Origin: JBDHUV01 sp039809365
GTDB taxonomy: Bacteria > Patescibacteriota > Microgenomatia > Levybacterales > GWA1-39-11
DNA length: 23,720 nt
Reading direction: 5' to 3'
NCBI GenBank assembly: GCA_039809365.1
Contig: JBDHUV010000006.1
Span: forward strand, 1 to 23,720
Positions 8,701-16,459 of the stretch are shown one piece after another. The position numbers and the translations under genes are program-made. The notes under the pieces were generated by a model. That model worked only from the letters and a program-made list of their open reading frames with translations, was not told the DNA's origin and ran no database searches. Positions within the stretch are counted from its first letter, which is position 1. The number at the start of each line of letters is the position of its first letter.

Positions 8701-9318
8701 ATGAAAGAAAAACAAAACGAAACAAGCAAGTCACTTATCTCTCCACTATTTTTAGTTTTACACTTATTTGCATTTATACTTTTATTTTTATTTTTTACTC
8801 CTAAAATATCCACCCGTATTTTTCCTTTTATATCCTCAAATAAGTTAAGTCAATTTATTGAACAATCAGAGTCTTCAAAAAATATAGATGCACAAAAGTA
8901 CTGGGAATTCAGAGAATTCTTTTCTCCAGGTTCATTTCAATTCAGTAAAACTGGTATCTCAGAAAGAATTACGAACCCTATTATAAAAAATGCAGGAATA
9001 TTATTAAAAGATGAATTAAATCTAATGCCTTTTCTTATATTTAATTCCCCGAAATTAGCGAGTGTAGACTTTTTAACAACACACAATTCCCTTGATCAAA
9101 TTATCTATTTAGATGAAATCAATAATAAAAAAATATTACTTCAGACAGACAATGAGTTAATCTATGAATATGATCCTTCCAGAATCGTGATAATCTTCCT
9201 GAAATCACCTTCCGATATGAAGAGAGCAAATGGTTTTTTTGATTACCGGATTGAAGACAAAGAACTAACGGAAAATAAATACTGGCTCAACATTACAATA
9301 ATTACTCAACAGAAATAG
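8701..9318 (+). CDS. Unrecognised single-pass membrane protein with extracytoplasmic domain
   Basis: 205 residues that I do not recognise. A short charged N-terminus (MKEKQNETSK) leads into one hydrophobic segment at about residues 12-34, then about 170 hydrophilic residues predicted to lie outside the membrane, with no cysteines and no evident lipobox. The later part alternates beta-type hydrophobics with charges (RIVIIFLKSPSDMKRANGFF). It is one of only three plus-strand genes. Its start is 18 bp from the divergent GTG at 8682 and its 3' end overlaps the convergent GT2 gene by 17 bp. Codon use is as AT-rich as the neighbours. The length and membrane topology make it a likely real gene; function unknown. 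Confidence 0.7.
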   Translation: MKEKQNETSKSLISPLFLVLHLFAFILLFLFFTPKISTRIFPFISSNKLSQFIEQSESSKNIDAQKYWEFREFFSPGSFQFSKTGISERITNPIIKNAGILLKDELNLMPFLIFNSPKLASVDFLTTHNSLDQIIYLDEINNKKILLQTDNELIYEYDPSRIVIIFLKSPSDMKRANGFFDYRIEDKELTENKYWLNITIITQQK

Positions 9319-10252
9319 GTGCTGTTAACACCACTTGCTTATCTGTAAGATTAAAATATTTCTTTGCTTTCATTCGTGATGAGACAACAGAATTAAGTTT
9401 TGCTAATGCACTAAGTAGTCCTTGTACATACGCAATATCTCGTCTGATTATAGCTTTAAGAAAATGAAGAGGCATCCACATTATATGATTTAAAAACAAC
9501 TTGGTATCAGTAACGTTTTTCCAGATAAAAATAAATTGATTACGATATGCATGTCTGGTAATATTTTCCTGTGATTTTTGAGTTTTTATAGATCCTAAAT
9601 CATGTTCATGTATCACTGTGCTTTCCGGTTCGAATATCAATTTATATCCTGATTTCAAAGCTCTATATGATAAATCAATATCTTCCCAATAATATGGATT
9701 ATATAAAGGGTCAAGCCCTCCTAGTTTGTCCCAAATAGATTTTCTAAACATACCACTTCCACAACTCACCCAGAGAGTATTCTTTCTATCTACTTCACCG
9801 CGTGCATGAATAAATATACCTTTTTCCCATTTCCCTAAACCTCTCCCTCTCAATATTGTTTTATCTCCTTCAATACTTTTATCCATACAACCTACAGCAA
9901 AAACATACGGATCATCAAAATGAACAAGTAAAGGAGAGATAAATCCTTTTTCAGGTATTACATCTGTGTTTAATAGAAGAATGACATCCCCAGTGGCTTT
10001 CTGTACTCCACGATTCACGTTTGATGAAAATCCTTGGTTCCTTTTATTCTCTACGACATGAATAGGTAATGTTGCCTTTTTACTTAATATAAACTCCTGA
10101 ATTATTGCTAACGATTCATCTTTTGATGCATCATCAGTTATTATAACTTCTACTTTTTGATCGGCAGACTCTAGGACAGCACATATCCGAGGAAGATTTT
10201 TTTTAAGTAATTTCTCTCCATTATAGTTTGGTATAACAACACTAATCTTCAT
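9302..10252 (-). CDS. GT2 family glycosyltransferase
   Basis: 316 residues with a GT-A fold signature: VVIPNYNGEKLL at the N-terminus, ITDDASKDES (about 38-46) for nucleotide binding, NTD (95-97) as the metal/sugar-nucleotide DxD equivalent, GSGMFRKSIWDKLGG, and catalytic WED (E190-D191). It is soluble and cytoplasmic, using a nucleotide-sugar donor, and resembles the WbbL/rhamnosyltransferase-like branch of GT2. The ATG overlaps the TGA of the upstream GT4 gene, so the two form a coupled pair. The tail overlaps the convergent plus-strand gene by 17 bp. Sugar specificity is not predictable. Confidence 0.9.
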   Translation of the reverse strand: MKISVVIPNYNGEKLLKKNLPRICAVLESADQKVEVIITDDASKDESLAIIQEFILSKKATLPIHVVENKRNQGFSSNVNRGVQKATGDVILLLNTDVIPEKGFISPLLVHFDDPYVFAVGCMDKSIEGDKTILRGRGLGKWEKGIFIHARGEVDRKNTLWVSCGSGMFRKSIWDKLGGLDPLYNPYYWEDIDLSYRALKSGYKLIFEPESTVIHEHDLGSIKTQKSQENITRHAYRNQFIFIWKNVTDTKLFLNHIMWMPLHFLKAIIRRDIAYVQGLLSALAKLNSVVSSRMKAKKYFNLTDKQVVLTAPISVE

Positions 10253-11316
10253 GATATAAAAATTGAAATAATTTTCTCATTAAACTTTTCTTGGCTAAAC
10301 TCACCAGCAGACTTTAATGCATTTTTTGAGAGTTCACTCAATAGTTTTTTATCTTCTATAATTTTTTTAGTATATTCAATATACTCTTGTTGAGTATCCC
10401 ACAAAAATCCATTTTCTCCATTATTAACAATTTCTTTTTGTCCCCCAGCGTTGATTACGACAGGTACTGCTCCAGCACCCATTGCCTCAACTGTACTAAT
10501 ACCAAAATGCTCTGCTCGTTCAGGATTCTTTTTTAGATCTTCTCCAAATCCAGAAGCATGCCAATAGATTTTTGCTTTGTTATACCATTTCCATAATTCC
10601 TCATTTGTAGCGTTTACAACAAATGAAATAGGATACCCAGCAGCCGTAGCCTGCATTTTTTGGAAATCAGCAAGATCAGCACTTTTTACACTTGCTCCTA
10701 TTACAAACTTCCAATCTTTCAACCCCTCATTAACCATCTTTTTAAATGTATCGATCATAAAATATTGTTTTTTATAATCATTTCCCTCTACTCCTGTTTT
10801 CATAAATCTCCCTATATGAAGAATCATATTTTCCTTTTCCTCTTCTCTTTTTTTAATCAAAACAGGTGGATATACAAGCTTACTATTTACTCCTAATTTT
10901 TTATCTATTAAATTTTTTGTAAAATTTGAATTCACAATAATAGCATTTACTCTCCTTATCTTTAACTTTGTCTTTATATCTACTTGTACCCACTCTATCG
11001 GAAACTGTAAATGAAGAACTAACTTTTTTGAAGCAACAATCGGAATACTTCCATCACTTAAATAAAAAATTGCATCATATTTTCTACTTTTTGCTAACCT
11101 ATTCCAAAAGGATGTTTTTGAGGAAAAAAAATTAGGTTCTACTGCCACTTTTGAAAGATCAAGACCAAACCTATCTTCAACTTTTTCAATATCAGTCTCA
11201 TTGTCCCACAGTACACTTACCTCATGTTTTTTAGACAAGCACTCTGCAGCAGTCATCATATATTTCTCTCCACCACCTAGCGAATCAAGATATGGATCAT
11301 AGACAGCAATTTTCAT
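10249..11316 (-). CDS. GT4 family glycosyltransferase (GT-B fold)
   Basis: 355 residues. The N-terminal domain begins MKIAVYDPYLDSLGGGEKYM, the usual GT4 acceptor-domain glycine motif. The C-terminal domain has ILHIGRF (165-171) and the retaining-enzyme E-x7-E motif (E269 to E277, EHFGISTVE) followed by AMGAGAVPVV and GGQKEIV, which bind the nucleotide-sugar donor. The STVEAMGAG form and the GGGEKY start recall ALG11-type mannosyltransferases, but that is only a resemblance. First gene of a two-gene unit; AAGG lies 9 nt before the ATG and an extended -10 further upstream. It probably extends the lipid-linked glycan in the cytoplasm. Confidence 0.9.
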   Translation of the reverse strand: MKIAVYDPYLDSLGGGEKYMMTAAECLSKKHEVSVLWDNETDIEKVEDRFGLDLSKVAVEPNFFSSKTSFWNRLAKSRKYDAIFYLSDGSIPIVASKKLVLHLQFPIEWVQVDIKTKLKIRRVNAIIVNSNFTKNLIDKKLGVNSKLVYPPVLIKKREEEKENMILHIGRFMKTGVEGNDYKKQYFMIDTFKKMVNEGLKDWKFVIGASVKSADLADFQKMQATAAGYPISFVVNATNEELWKWYNKAKIYWHASGFGEDLKKNPERAEHFGISTVEAMGAGAVPVVINAGGQKEIVNNGENGFLWDTQQEYIEYTKKIIEDKKLLSELSKNALKSAGEFSQEKFNEKIISIFIS

Positions 11317-11329
11317 AATAATACCCTTA

Positions 11330-11338
11330 ATTCTATCA
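11330..11338 (-). promoter_or_regulatory. Extended -10 promoter (TGATAGAAT) for the GT4-GT2 pair
   Basis: Minus-strand TG-A-TAGAAT, followed by 13 nt and the ATG at 11316. The predicted RNA would have a leader of only about 6 nt, too short to hold the AAGG as a functional SD. It faces the promoter of the DUF5652-like gene across a 62-bp gap. Confidence 0.45.
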
Positions 11339-11365
11339 GAGCTTGCATATGAAAAAAAGCTATGT

Positions 11366-11371
11366 GATAAT
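11366..11371 (+). promoter_or_regulatory. -10 box (GATAAT, preceded by TGT) for the DUF5652-like gene
   Basis: TG-T-GATAAT forms an extended -10 whose last base is 7 nt before the ATG at 11379. A transcript starting at that A would be leaderless. This supports the downstream ATG over the earlier TTG 11343 and ATG 11349 starts. Confidence 0.5.
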
Positions 11372-11378
11372 AATGATT

Positions 11379-11618
11379 ATGAACCCATTCGTTCAATCAC
11401 CAATTGTGCTCGCAATTATTATCTGGTCGGTAGTTCTTAAAGGTTTAGCATTATGGCGTGCAGCACAATCTAAACAGAAGAATTGGTTTATTGTTTTAGT
11501 ACTTCCAATTAATACTGCTGGAATTTTGGAGCTTATATACCTTGTTAAGTTTGCAAAAAAACCTTTAACTCTAGATGAAGTAAGATCTTGGATAAAGAAA
11601 TTTAGTGAGAAGAAATAA
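11379..11618 (+). CDS. Small two-helix membrane protein, DUF5652-like
   Basis: 79 residues from the ATG at 11379. Two hydrophobic helices (about 7-26 and 36-57) are separated by a basic loop, and the pattern WSVVLKGLALWRAAQSKQKNWFI then NTAGILELIYL matches what I remember of DUF5652 proteins, common in CPR bacteria and some archaea and of unknown function. A basic amphipathic tail (RSWIKKFSEKK) faces the cytoplasm. It lies divergent from the GT4 gene and ends 2 bp from the convergent GT2 stop. Earlier in-frame starts (TTG 11343, ATG 11349, ATG 11373) exist; the -10 position favours 11379. It may be unrelated to glycan synthesis. Confidence 0.75.
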   Translation: MNPFVQSPIVLAIIIWSVVLKGLALWRAAQSKQKNWFIVLVLPINTAGILELIYLVKFAKKPLTLDEVRSWIKKFSEKK

Positions 11619-11620
11619 AG

Positions 11621-12379
11621 TTATACAGTCTTTTTCTTATTTATCTGTTTTTCCCACAACTTTGCATATGTAATAAACATTGAGTATCCTTGATAAATAC
11701 CTTCGATAAAGCCTTCTGTTCCATTTCTATATCCTTTCCCTTTTATATATGAATCCAAAAACCCTGTACCCATTACCCGGACAAATCTGAGAGGAGTCAT
11801 CAAAGGATGTTTTGCATCAAATCGTAATTGAGCTTCATAATCCGACCATTCAATAGTTTTATGTAACATTTGAGAGAGATTTTGGTGGGTAAAATGATGG
11901 ACTGGAGACTCAATATACCCAAACTCTCCAATAATCTTTGGAGTCTCATGTACAACACCTTCCCAGCGCAAAAGCTTTTCTTTCAGAAACAATCGTTGCA
12001 CTGAATCAGTAAATCCCCAATCTTTTCCTAAATAATATGTTTTTCTTCGGATAAAATATCCACCTATTCCACTTTCTGGATCATATGTATTTATTACCTT
12101 CTTTACTTCTGCACAAAAGCGTTTCGTAGCAAACTCATCTGCATCAACATACAGTAACCAGTCACCTTTCGCTAAACTTATTGCCATTGTGCGTTGATCT
12201 GCAAAATTTTCCATTTGGTGTTCAATTACTCTTGCATTATTTATCTTTGCAATCTCTACAGTCCGATCACTTGAACCTGAATCTATAACAAGTATCTCAT
12301 CAGCAATATCACGTACATTTGACATACAATCTGCCAATGTATGTTCTGCATTTTTAGTTAGAATAATTACACTTACCAT
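11621..12379 (-). CDS. GT2 family glycosyltransferase, WaaE/KdtX-like
   Basis: 252 residues. SVIILTKNAEHTLADC, VIDSGSSDRT (31-40), the DADE metal motif (D79-D81-E82) and the later WEGVVHETPKI segment are the hallmarks of the compact WaaE-like GT2 group, inverting enzymes first known from lipopolysaccharide core synthesis. The C-terminal part holds an amphipathic helix (FVRVMGTGFLDSYIKG) suited to peripheral membrane contact. Last gene of the 16423 operon, 12 nt after the upstream stop, and tail-to-tail with the DUF5652-like gene. A related enzyme is at 13343-14251. LPS itself is not implied. Confidence 0.88.
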   Translation of the reverse strand: MVSVIILTKNAEHTLADCMSNVRDIADEILVIDSGSSDRTVEIAKINNARVIEHQMENFADQRTMAISLAKGDWLLYVDADEFATKRFCAEVKKVINTYDPESGIGGYFIRRKTYYLGKDWGFTDSVQRLFLKEKLLRWEGVVHETPKIIGEFGYIESPVHHFTHQNLSQMLHKTIEWSDYEAQLRFDAKHPLMTPLRFVRVMGTGFLDSYIKGKGYRNGTEGFIEGIYQGYSMFITYAKLWEKQINKKKTV

Positions 12380-12391
12380 AATTTTTAAATT

Positions 12392-13339
12392 CTATTTTGA
12401 AAGAGGATATGTTCCTTTTCCGAATTTTCTCAAATAAAAATCTTTTATTCCTCTCTTTTGCCATTTACGTCCTGTCATAAGAATTCTAAAACTTTCTCTT
12501 ACCAATGCCATTTTTGTCCTGATAGGTGCATACCTCATACCAAATAGCATTCTATTTCGTGAGATAAAATAGTCTTGTAGATTTGATCCTGAGCCTCCTG
12601 TAGAACCTGCATTTTTATGCCAGATGACGGATTGTGGAACAAAAAGTATTTTTAGTCCAGAATTTTTTATTCTCATACTCAGATCACTATCTTCATAATA
12701 AAGGAAAAATTTCTCATCAAACATTCCCTGTACTTTTATCGTTGAACTTTTCAACATCATACAAGCCCCAGTGGCATATTCTGTTTCAACAACTTGAGAA
12801 TACATTTTATTATCATCTACTTCATCCACTCCTCTATGATGTCCTATCGCATTTGACCAATCTATCTGCCCACCTGCATACCAAATAACTTTGCCTTTGT
12901 CACTATCGGAATATTTTTTTGTATGAAATTCATGTCCGGGTGCAAAATAAATTTTTGGAACAACCACTCCAACAGTACTATCTCTCTCAAGCTGCTCTAT
13001 TAATGGTTTGAGAAAATCAGGTTTTACGACCGTATCATTATTCAATACCATAATAAAATCTGACCCTGTTTCTAGTGCTAATTTAATACCCGAATTATTA
13101 CCACCCGTATATCCGAGATTTTTTTTATTGCTAATATATTCAATTCTAAGAGCTGATCCTCCTTTATATTTTGTGAGAAATGATTCTAATTTTTCAACTT
13201 GAATCTTTTCTGAGTTATTGTCAACAACAATAAGAGACACAGTTATCTCTTCCGTAGATATCTTGTCTAGTGATTGTATACACTCAATTGTCTCATTACT
13301 AGAATTATAATTTAGCAAGATGATAGAAACTGATTTCAT
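12392..13339 (-). CDS. GT2 family glycosyltransferase, WbbL/rhamnosyltransferase-like
   Basis: 315 residues. SIILLNYNSSNETIECI at the N-terminus, VVDNNSE (38-44), NND (100-102) for donor/metal binding, ATGACMMLKSS, and catalytic YED (E216-D217), followed by the IWHKNAGSTGG motif that is characteristic of the rhamnosyltransferase-like GT2 branch. Cytoplasmic, nucleotide-sugar dependent. It starts 3 nt after the stop of the upstream GT2 gene, so it is an operon-internal gene. It could add rhamnose or another deoxysugar; no dTDP-rhamnose genes are in this window to support that. Confidence 0.9.
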   Translation of the reverse strand: MKSVSIILLNYNSSNETIECIQSLDKISTEEITVSLIVVDNNSEKIQVEKLESFLTKYKGGSALRIEYISNKKNLGYTGGNNSGIKLALETGSDFIMVLNNDTVVKPDFLKPLIEQLERDSTVGVVVPKIYFAPGHEFHTKKYSDSDKGKVIWYAGGQIDWSNAIGHHRGVDEVDDNKMYSQVVETEYATGACMMLKSSTIKVQGMFDEKFFLYYEDSDLSMRIKNSGLKILFVPQSVIWHKNAGSTGGSGSNLQDYFISRNRMLFGMRYAPIRTKMALVRESFRILMTGRKWQKRGIKDFYLRKFGKGTYPLSK

Positions 13340-13342
13340 AAT

Positions 13343-14251
13343 TTATGTTCTACTTCTTTTCCTTGAAATCCTGAGACGCATTTTTTTTATTTTTCCTTTT
13401 TCTCTCTTTAACATCTCATTTGCAACCCAATATGCAATCTCTTTTCTTAAAGATTTCCCTTCAGTTTGTACGACAGACAAAACATCTATATCCTCGTTTG
13501 GTTTAAATTTTTGTTTTTCCCACACTCTTACTAAGACTAATAAAACAGAGACTGATTGTAATAGACTTAAGACAAGACCATGTACTCCATCTTTATATCC
13601 CTGAGAATTAAAAAATCTTCCTATAAACTCACTTGCTGGTTTTGCAATAAAATCTTTCGTCACAACTCTATCTGTATATTGTTTTGCTTCAACAGAAGTA
13701 TAGCGTACCATTTTCTCAATAAACTGAGAAACAGAAGTATAATTGTAATGTGTAATTGCATTCTCTTCTGTTGAACTCAACTCAGCAACATCTCCATAGA
13801 CAGTAGGCACACTATGTATTTTATCTGACCATTCTACTGAACCTTTCTTAAATAACCGAATATTATAATCTGGCCACCATCCTGTATGTTGTATCCATTT
13901 ATTAAAAATAATATTCTTTCTTGGTAATTTATATGCAGAGGAGCATTCATCTTGGTTCGCAATATTTTTGATAACTTGTGCAAGAGAGTCTGAAACTCTT
14001 TCATCTGCATCCAGTAATAATATTAAGTCTCCAGTAGCTTTTTTTATTGCAAAATTTCTTACTGGCTCAACATATCCCACACTCTTATGTACATATACCT
14101 GTTTTGTATATTTCTTTGCTCTCTCTGCTGTTGTATCAGTTGAAGAATCATCTACAAATATAATCTCGTCTGCCCATTCTACTGACTTAAGACAATCTTC
14201 TATTACATCTTCTTCATTCTTTGAAATTATAACTACCGATATTTTCTTCAT
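13343..14251 (-). CDS. GT2 family glycosyltransferase, WaaE/KdtX-like
   Basis: 302 residues: SVVIISKNEEDVIEDCLKS, FVDDSSTDTT (32-41), DADE (81-84), then WWPDYNIRLFKKGSVEWSDKIH, which matches the acceptor-side segment of WaaE-like GT2 enzymes. A basic tail (KKMRLRISRKRSRT) may bind the acidic membrane surface. It begins one base after the stop of the flippase gene (TAA-A-ATG), so the two are tightly coupled. It is a paralogue of 11621-12379, though with a longer C-terminus. It probably acts on the lipid-linked glycan before flipping. Confidence 0.88.
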   Translation of the reverse strand: MKKISVVIISKNEEDVIEDCLKSVEWADEIIFVDDSSTDTTAERAKKYTKQVYVHKSVGYVEPVRNFAIKKATGDLILLLDADERVSDSLAQVIKNIANQDECSSAYKLPRKNIIFNKWIQHTGWWPDYNIRLFKKGSVEWSDKIHSVPTVYGDVAELSSTEENAITHYNYTSVSQFIEKMVRYTSVEAKQYTDRVVTKDFIAKPASEFIGRFFNSQGYKDGVHGLVLSLLQSVSVLLVLVRVWEKQKFKPNEDIDVLSVVQTEGKSLRKEIAYWVANEMLKREKGKIKKMRLRISRKRSRT

Positions 14252-14252
14252 T

Positions 14253-15701
14253 TTATCTTTTCAAAATAAACTTTTGTATATCTTGTATTATCTCATCTTT
14301 TGCAATCAGATACATAATCACCCCATATACTAGTGCAGCAAAAATAATAACAAATATTAAAGTAATTATATTGGAGACAAACAACATCCCCCCAAAATAT
14401 GCACAAAGCCCCATAATTCCAGTAGCTATTCCTGGTTTAAGTAAAGGATGAAAAATGCTGAACTCGACTTGCTTCTTTACTAAATAAATTGTGTATACAA
14501 TACTCAGCGAGATAATAAATGATGCAAGAGCTACACCATTATATCCAAATATCATAATCAACATAGGTGTTAATACCCAAGTTAAAAGTGTCCATATAAC
14601 CATTAACTGAAGTGTTTTTGTCACTTTTCCACTTGCATCCAGTACATTTACAAGAACTCCCGAGACAGATGAAACAAGTGCATTTAATGAAAAGAAAATT
14701 ACACTTAGTACTGCTGGTTCCCATTTATTATTCCATTTAGGGAAATAATCGATAATAAAAGGGATAGTAATCATCAACCCAACAAGTAAAGGAAACATAG
14801 TTGTTCCAACAAAGAAAAGAGATTTCTCGAGTGCTTTTCTCAAAAACTCTTTGTTATCTTGCATACGAGAATAAGAAGAAAAAGTGACTTTTGTTAAACT
14901 ATCTACTACGTATCTATAGATAAAAAATGATAAACGTTGAGCAAACCCAATATATCCAATTTCAGCATAGGAAATAAACTTAGGCAAAAATGCAGTAAGT
15001 AAATCATCTTTTATAGTTGCTAATATACTTTTTGCTTGAAACTGAAGACCAAACTTCAAATGACGAAGTGACTCTTTATAAACTCCAAACTTAATCCCCC
15101 ATGGAGAAACCATATAATAAAAAGGAACCCCTACAAGACTGGAAACAAGAAAAGCCCATGTAAAACTTGAGATACCAAAACCCTGTACAACTAGGATTAC
15201 TAATAAACCATTAAATGCAATAGATTCCGCAATCTGTGGAATCACTAATTTTCCAAAGTTAATTCCTCTCTCTAACATAACAGCTGGAATAGTTTTAAAA
15301 GAAGAAACAAATATTGAGAATACTAAAGAAAGTAATAAATAGGTCCCCACATCTGAATACCCAAATATTCCTGCTATCAAGTCCTTAAACAAGAAAACTA
15401 AAAGAAAAATAATAAGTGTTACTCCAAATTGGAGAGTAAATGTAGTTGAAATATCTTGTTGAGTAAGCTTATCCTTTTTCTGAATTAATGCAGCACCAAA
15501 TCCAAAATCAGTAAAAAAACTAATAATACGTTGGATGGCAATTATTGCAGTAAATATTCCAATTTCTTTTGGAGATAAAATTGCGGTTACAAATAAAAAT
15601 GCTCCAAACGAAATTATATTGAGAACAAACTGACGAGAAATTAATATCAGCACTCCATGAATTGATCGCCTTGCAAGTGAACGTATTTCAACATCTTCCA
15701 T
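14253..15701 (-). CDS. Wzx-type lipid-linked oligosaccharide flippase
   Basis: 482 residues with about 12-14 evenly spaced hydrophobic segments and no large soluble domain. The start (about residues 8-60: RRSIHGVLILISRQF, then SPKEIGIFTAIIAIQRI) and FTDFGFGAALIQKKD are typical of polysaccharide-synthesis flippases of the MOP superfamily (RfbX/Wzx, including lipopolysaccharide exporters of the WzxC type). It would move undecaprenyl- or polyprenyl-linked glycans across the membrane. Placed between a DPM1-like synthase (2 nt gap) and a GT2 gene (1 nt gap), it links cytoplasmic assembly to the extracytoplasmic GT-C enzymes. Confidence 0.88.
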   Translation of the reverse strand: MEDVEIRSLARRSIHGVLILISRQFVLNIISFGAFLFVTAILSPKEIGIFTAIIAIQRIISFFTDFGFGAALIQKKDKLTQQDISTTFTLQFGVTLIIFLLVFLFKDLIAGIFGYSDVGTYLLLSLVFSIFVSSFKTIPAVMLERGINFGKLVIPQIAESIAFNGLLVILVVQGFGISSFTWAFLVSSLVGVPFYYMVSPWGIKFGVYKESLRHLKFGLQFQAKSILATIKDDLLTAFLPKFISYAEIGYIGFAQRLSFFIYRYVVDSLTKVTFSSYSRMQDNKEFLRKALEKSLFFVGTTMFPLLVGLMITIPFIIDYFPKWNNKWEPAVLSVIFFSLNALVSSVSGVLVNVLDASGKVTKTLQLMVIWTLLTWVLTPMLIMIFGYNGVALASFIISLSIVYTIYLVKKQVEFSIFHPLLKPGIATGIMGLCAYFGGMLFVSNIITLIFVIIFAALVYGVIMYLIAKDEIIQDIQKFILKR

Positions 15702-15703
15702 AA

Positions 15704-16423
15704 TTAAAATCTATTATTTTTAATATCCCACCACAATATAAGGCTTTCAAATATGGCTCTTATTACTACTTGTACATTTGCTCCACTTTGTTTACCAAAC
15801 TTCCTTGGATAATGATCTACTCCAACTTGGGCAATTTTTAACTTTTTTGCTTTCGCCTTTGCCAGTATTTCAGTAGTAATCATCGCTCCTTCAGATCGAA
15901 AAGGCATAATTTTTTCAAGTGCCCCCCTTGTAAATAACTTGAACCCACAGTCAATATCTTTTACAAGAAATCTAAAAAGTATAAAATCCCAAATTTTTAA
16001 TAAATACATTAATAGAAGTCTTATCACAAGCTTTTCATCATTCCTTTTTTTTCGAAAACCGATTGCGATATCATGACCATCTATTGCCTCAATCAAAAGT
16101 TTTACTTGTGAGAAGTTAAATTGACCATCTCCATCAGCAAAAACCACATATTTATATTGCGAAGCATTAAATCCTTCTTTTAATGCTGCACCATATCCTC
16201 TATTTGGGTTGTGTGAGACAACTTTAATATTTTCATGTGTATTTGCGACTTGTGTGGCAACTTCTCGTGTCTTATCAGAAGATCCATCATCTACCAAAAT
16301 GATCTCCCACTTCTCTGCAACTTCTTTAGCTACCTCAATAGCCTCTTCTGATACTCTTTTTACATTTTTTTCTTCATTCCAAAACGGGAAGAAAATTGAT
16401 AATTCTGGTAATTTAGGATTCAT
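15704..16423 (-). CDS. Polyprenyl-phosphate sugar synthase, DPM1-like GT2
   Basis: 239 residues. FFPFWNEEKNV, ILVDDGSSDKT (42-52), NRGYGAALKEGF, the DxD motif ADGDGQF (D97-D99), and DIDCGFKLFTRGAL define the dolichol/polyprenyl-phosphate mannose synthase group of GT2. These enzymes move a sugar from a nucleotide carrier to a polyprenyl phosphate, making the donor used by GT-C enzymes. It lacks C-terminal transmembrane helices, so it is peripheral. It follows an MptB/GT87-like gene by 36 bp and has its own extended -10 promoter, heading the second operon. Compare the ALG5-like relative at 22006-22758. Confidence 0.9.
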   Translation of the reverse strand: MNPKLPELSIFFPFWNEEKNVKRVSEEAIEVAKEVAEKWEIILVDDGSSDKTREVATQVANTHENIKVVSHNPNRGYGAALKEGFNASQYKYVVFADGDGQFNFSQVKLLIEAIDGHDIAIGFRKKRNDEKLVIRLLLMYLLKIWDFILFRFLVKDIDCGFKLFTRGALEKIMPFRSEGAMITTEILAKAKAKKLKIAQVGVDHYPRKFGKQSGANVQVVIRAIFESLILWWDIKNNRF

Positions 16424-16433
16424 ATATTCGTTA

Positions 16434-16442
16434 ATTATATCA
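16434..16442 (-). promoter_or_regulatory. Extended -10 promoter (TGATATAAT) for the DPM1-like/flippase operon
   Basis: Minus-strand TG-A-TATAAT within the 36-bp gap between the stop at 16460 and the ATG at 16423, with 10 nt from the box to the ATG. The predicted leader is about 3 nt. No clear -35 and no SD. Confidence 0.55.
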
Positions 16443-16459
16443 ACTGCCTGTTTCTACTG

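Noticed and set aside
8683..8715. N-terminal extension of the YfhO/PTPS-related protein from an ATG at 8715
   Set aside because: It includes the TATAAT box and overlaps the divergent gene; the GTG at 8682 fits the leaderless layout seen elsewhere. The ATG cannot be formally excluded.
11621..14251. Lipopolysaccharide core synthesis suggested by WaaE-like GT2 enzymes
   Set aside because: The WaaE-like fold is widespread outside LPS synthesis, and no lipid A or heptose genes are present, so only the family is called.
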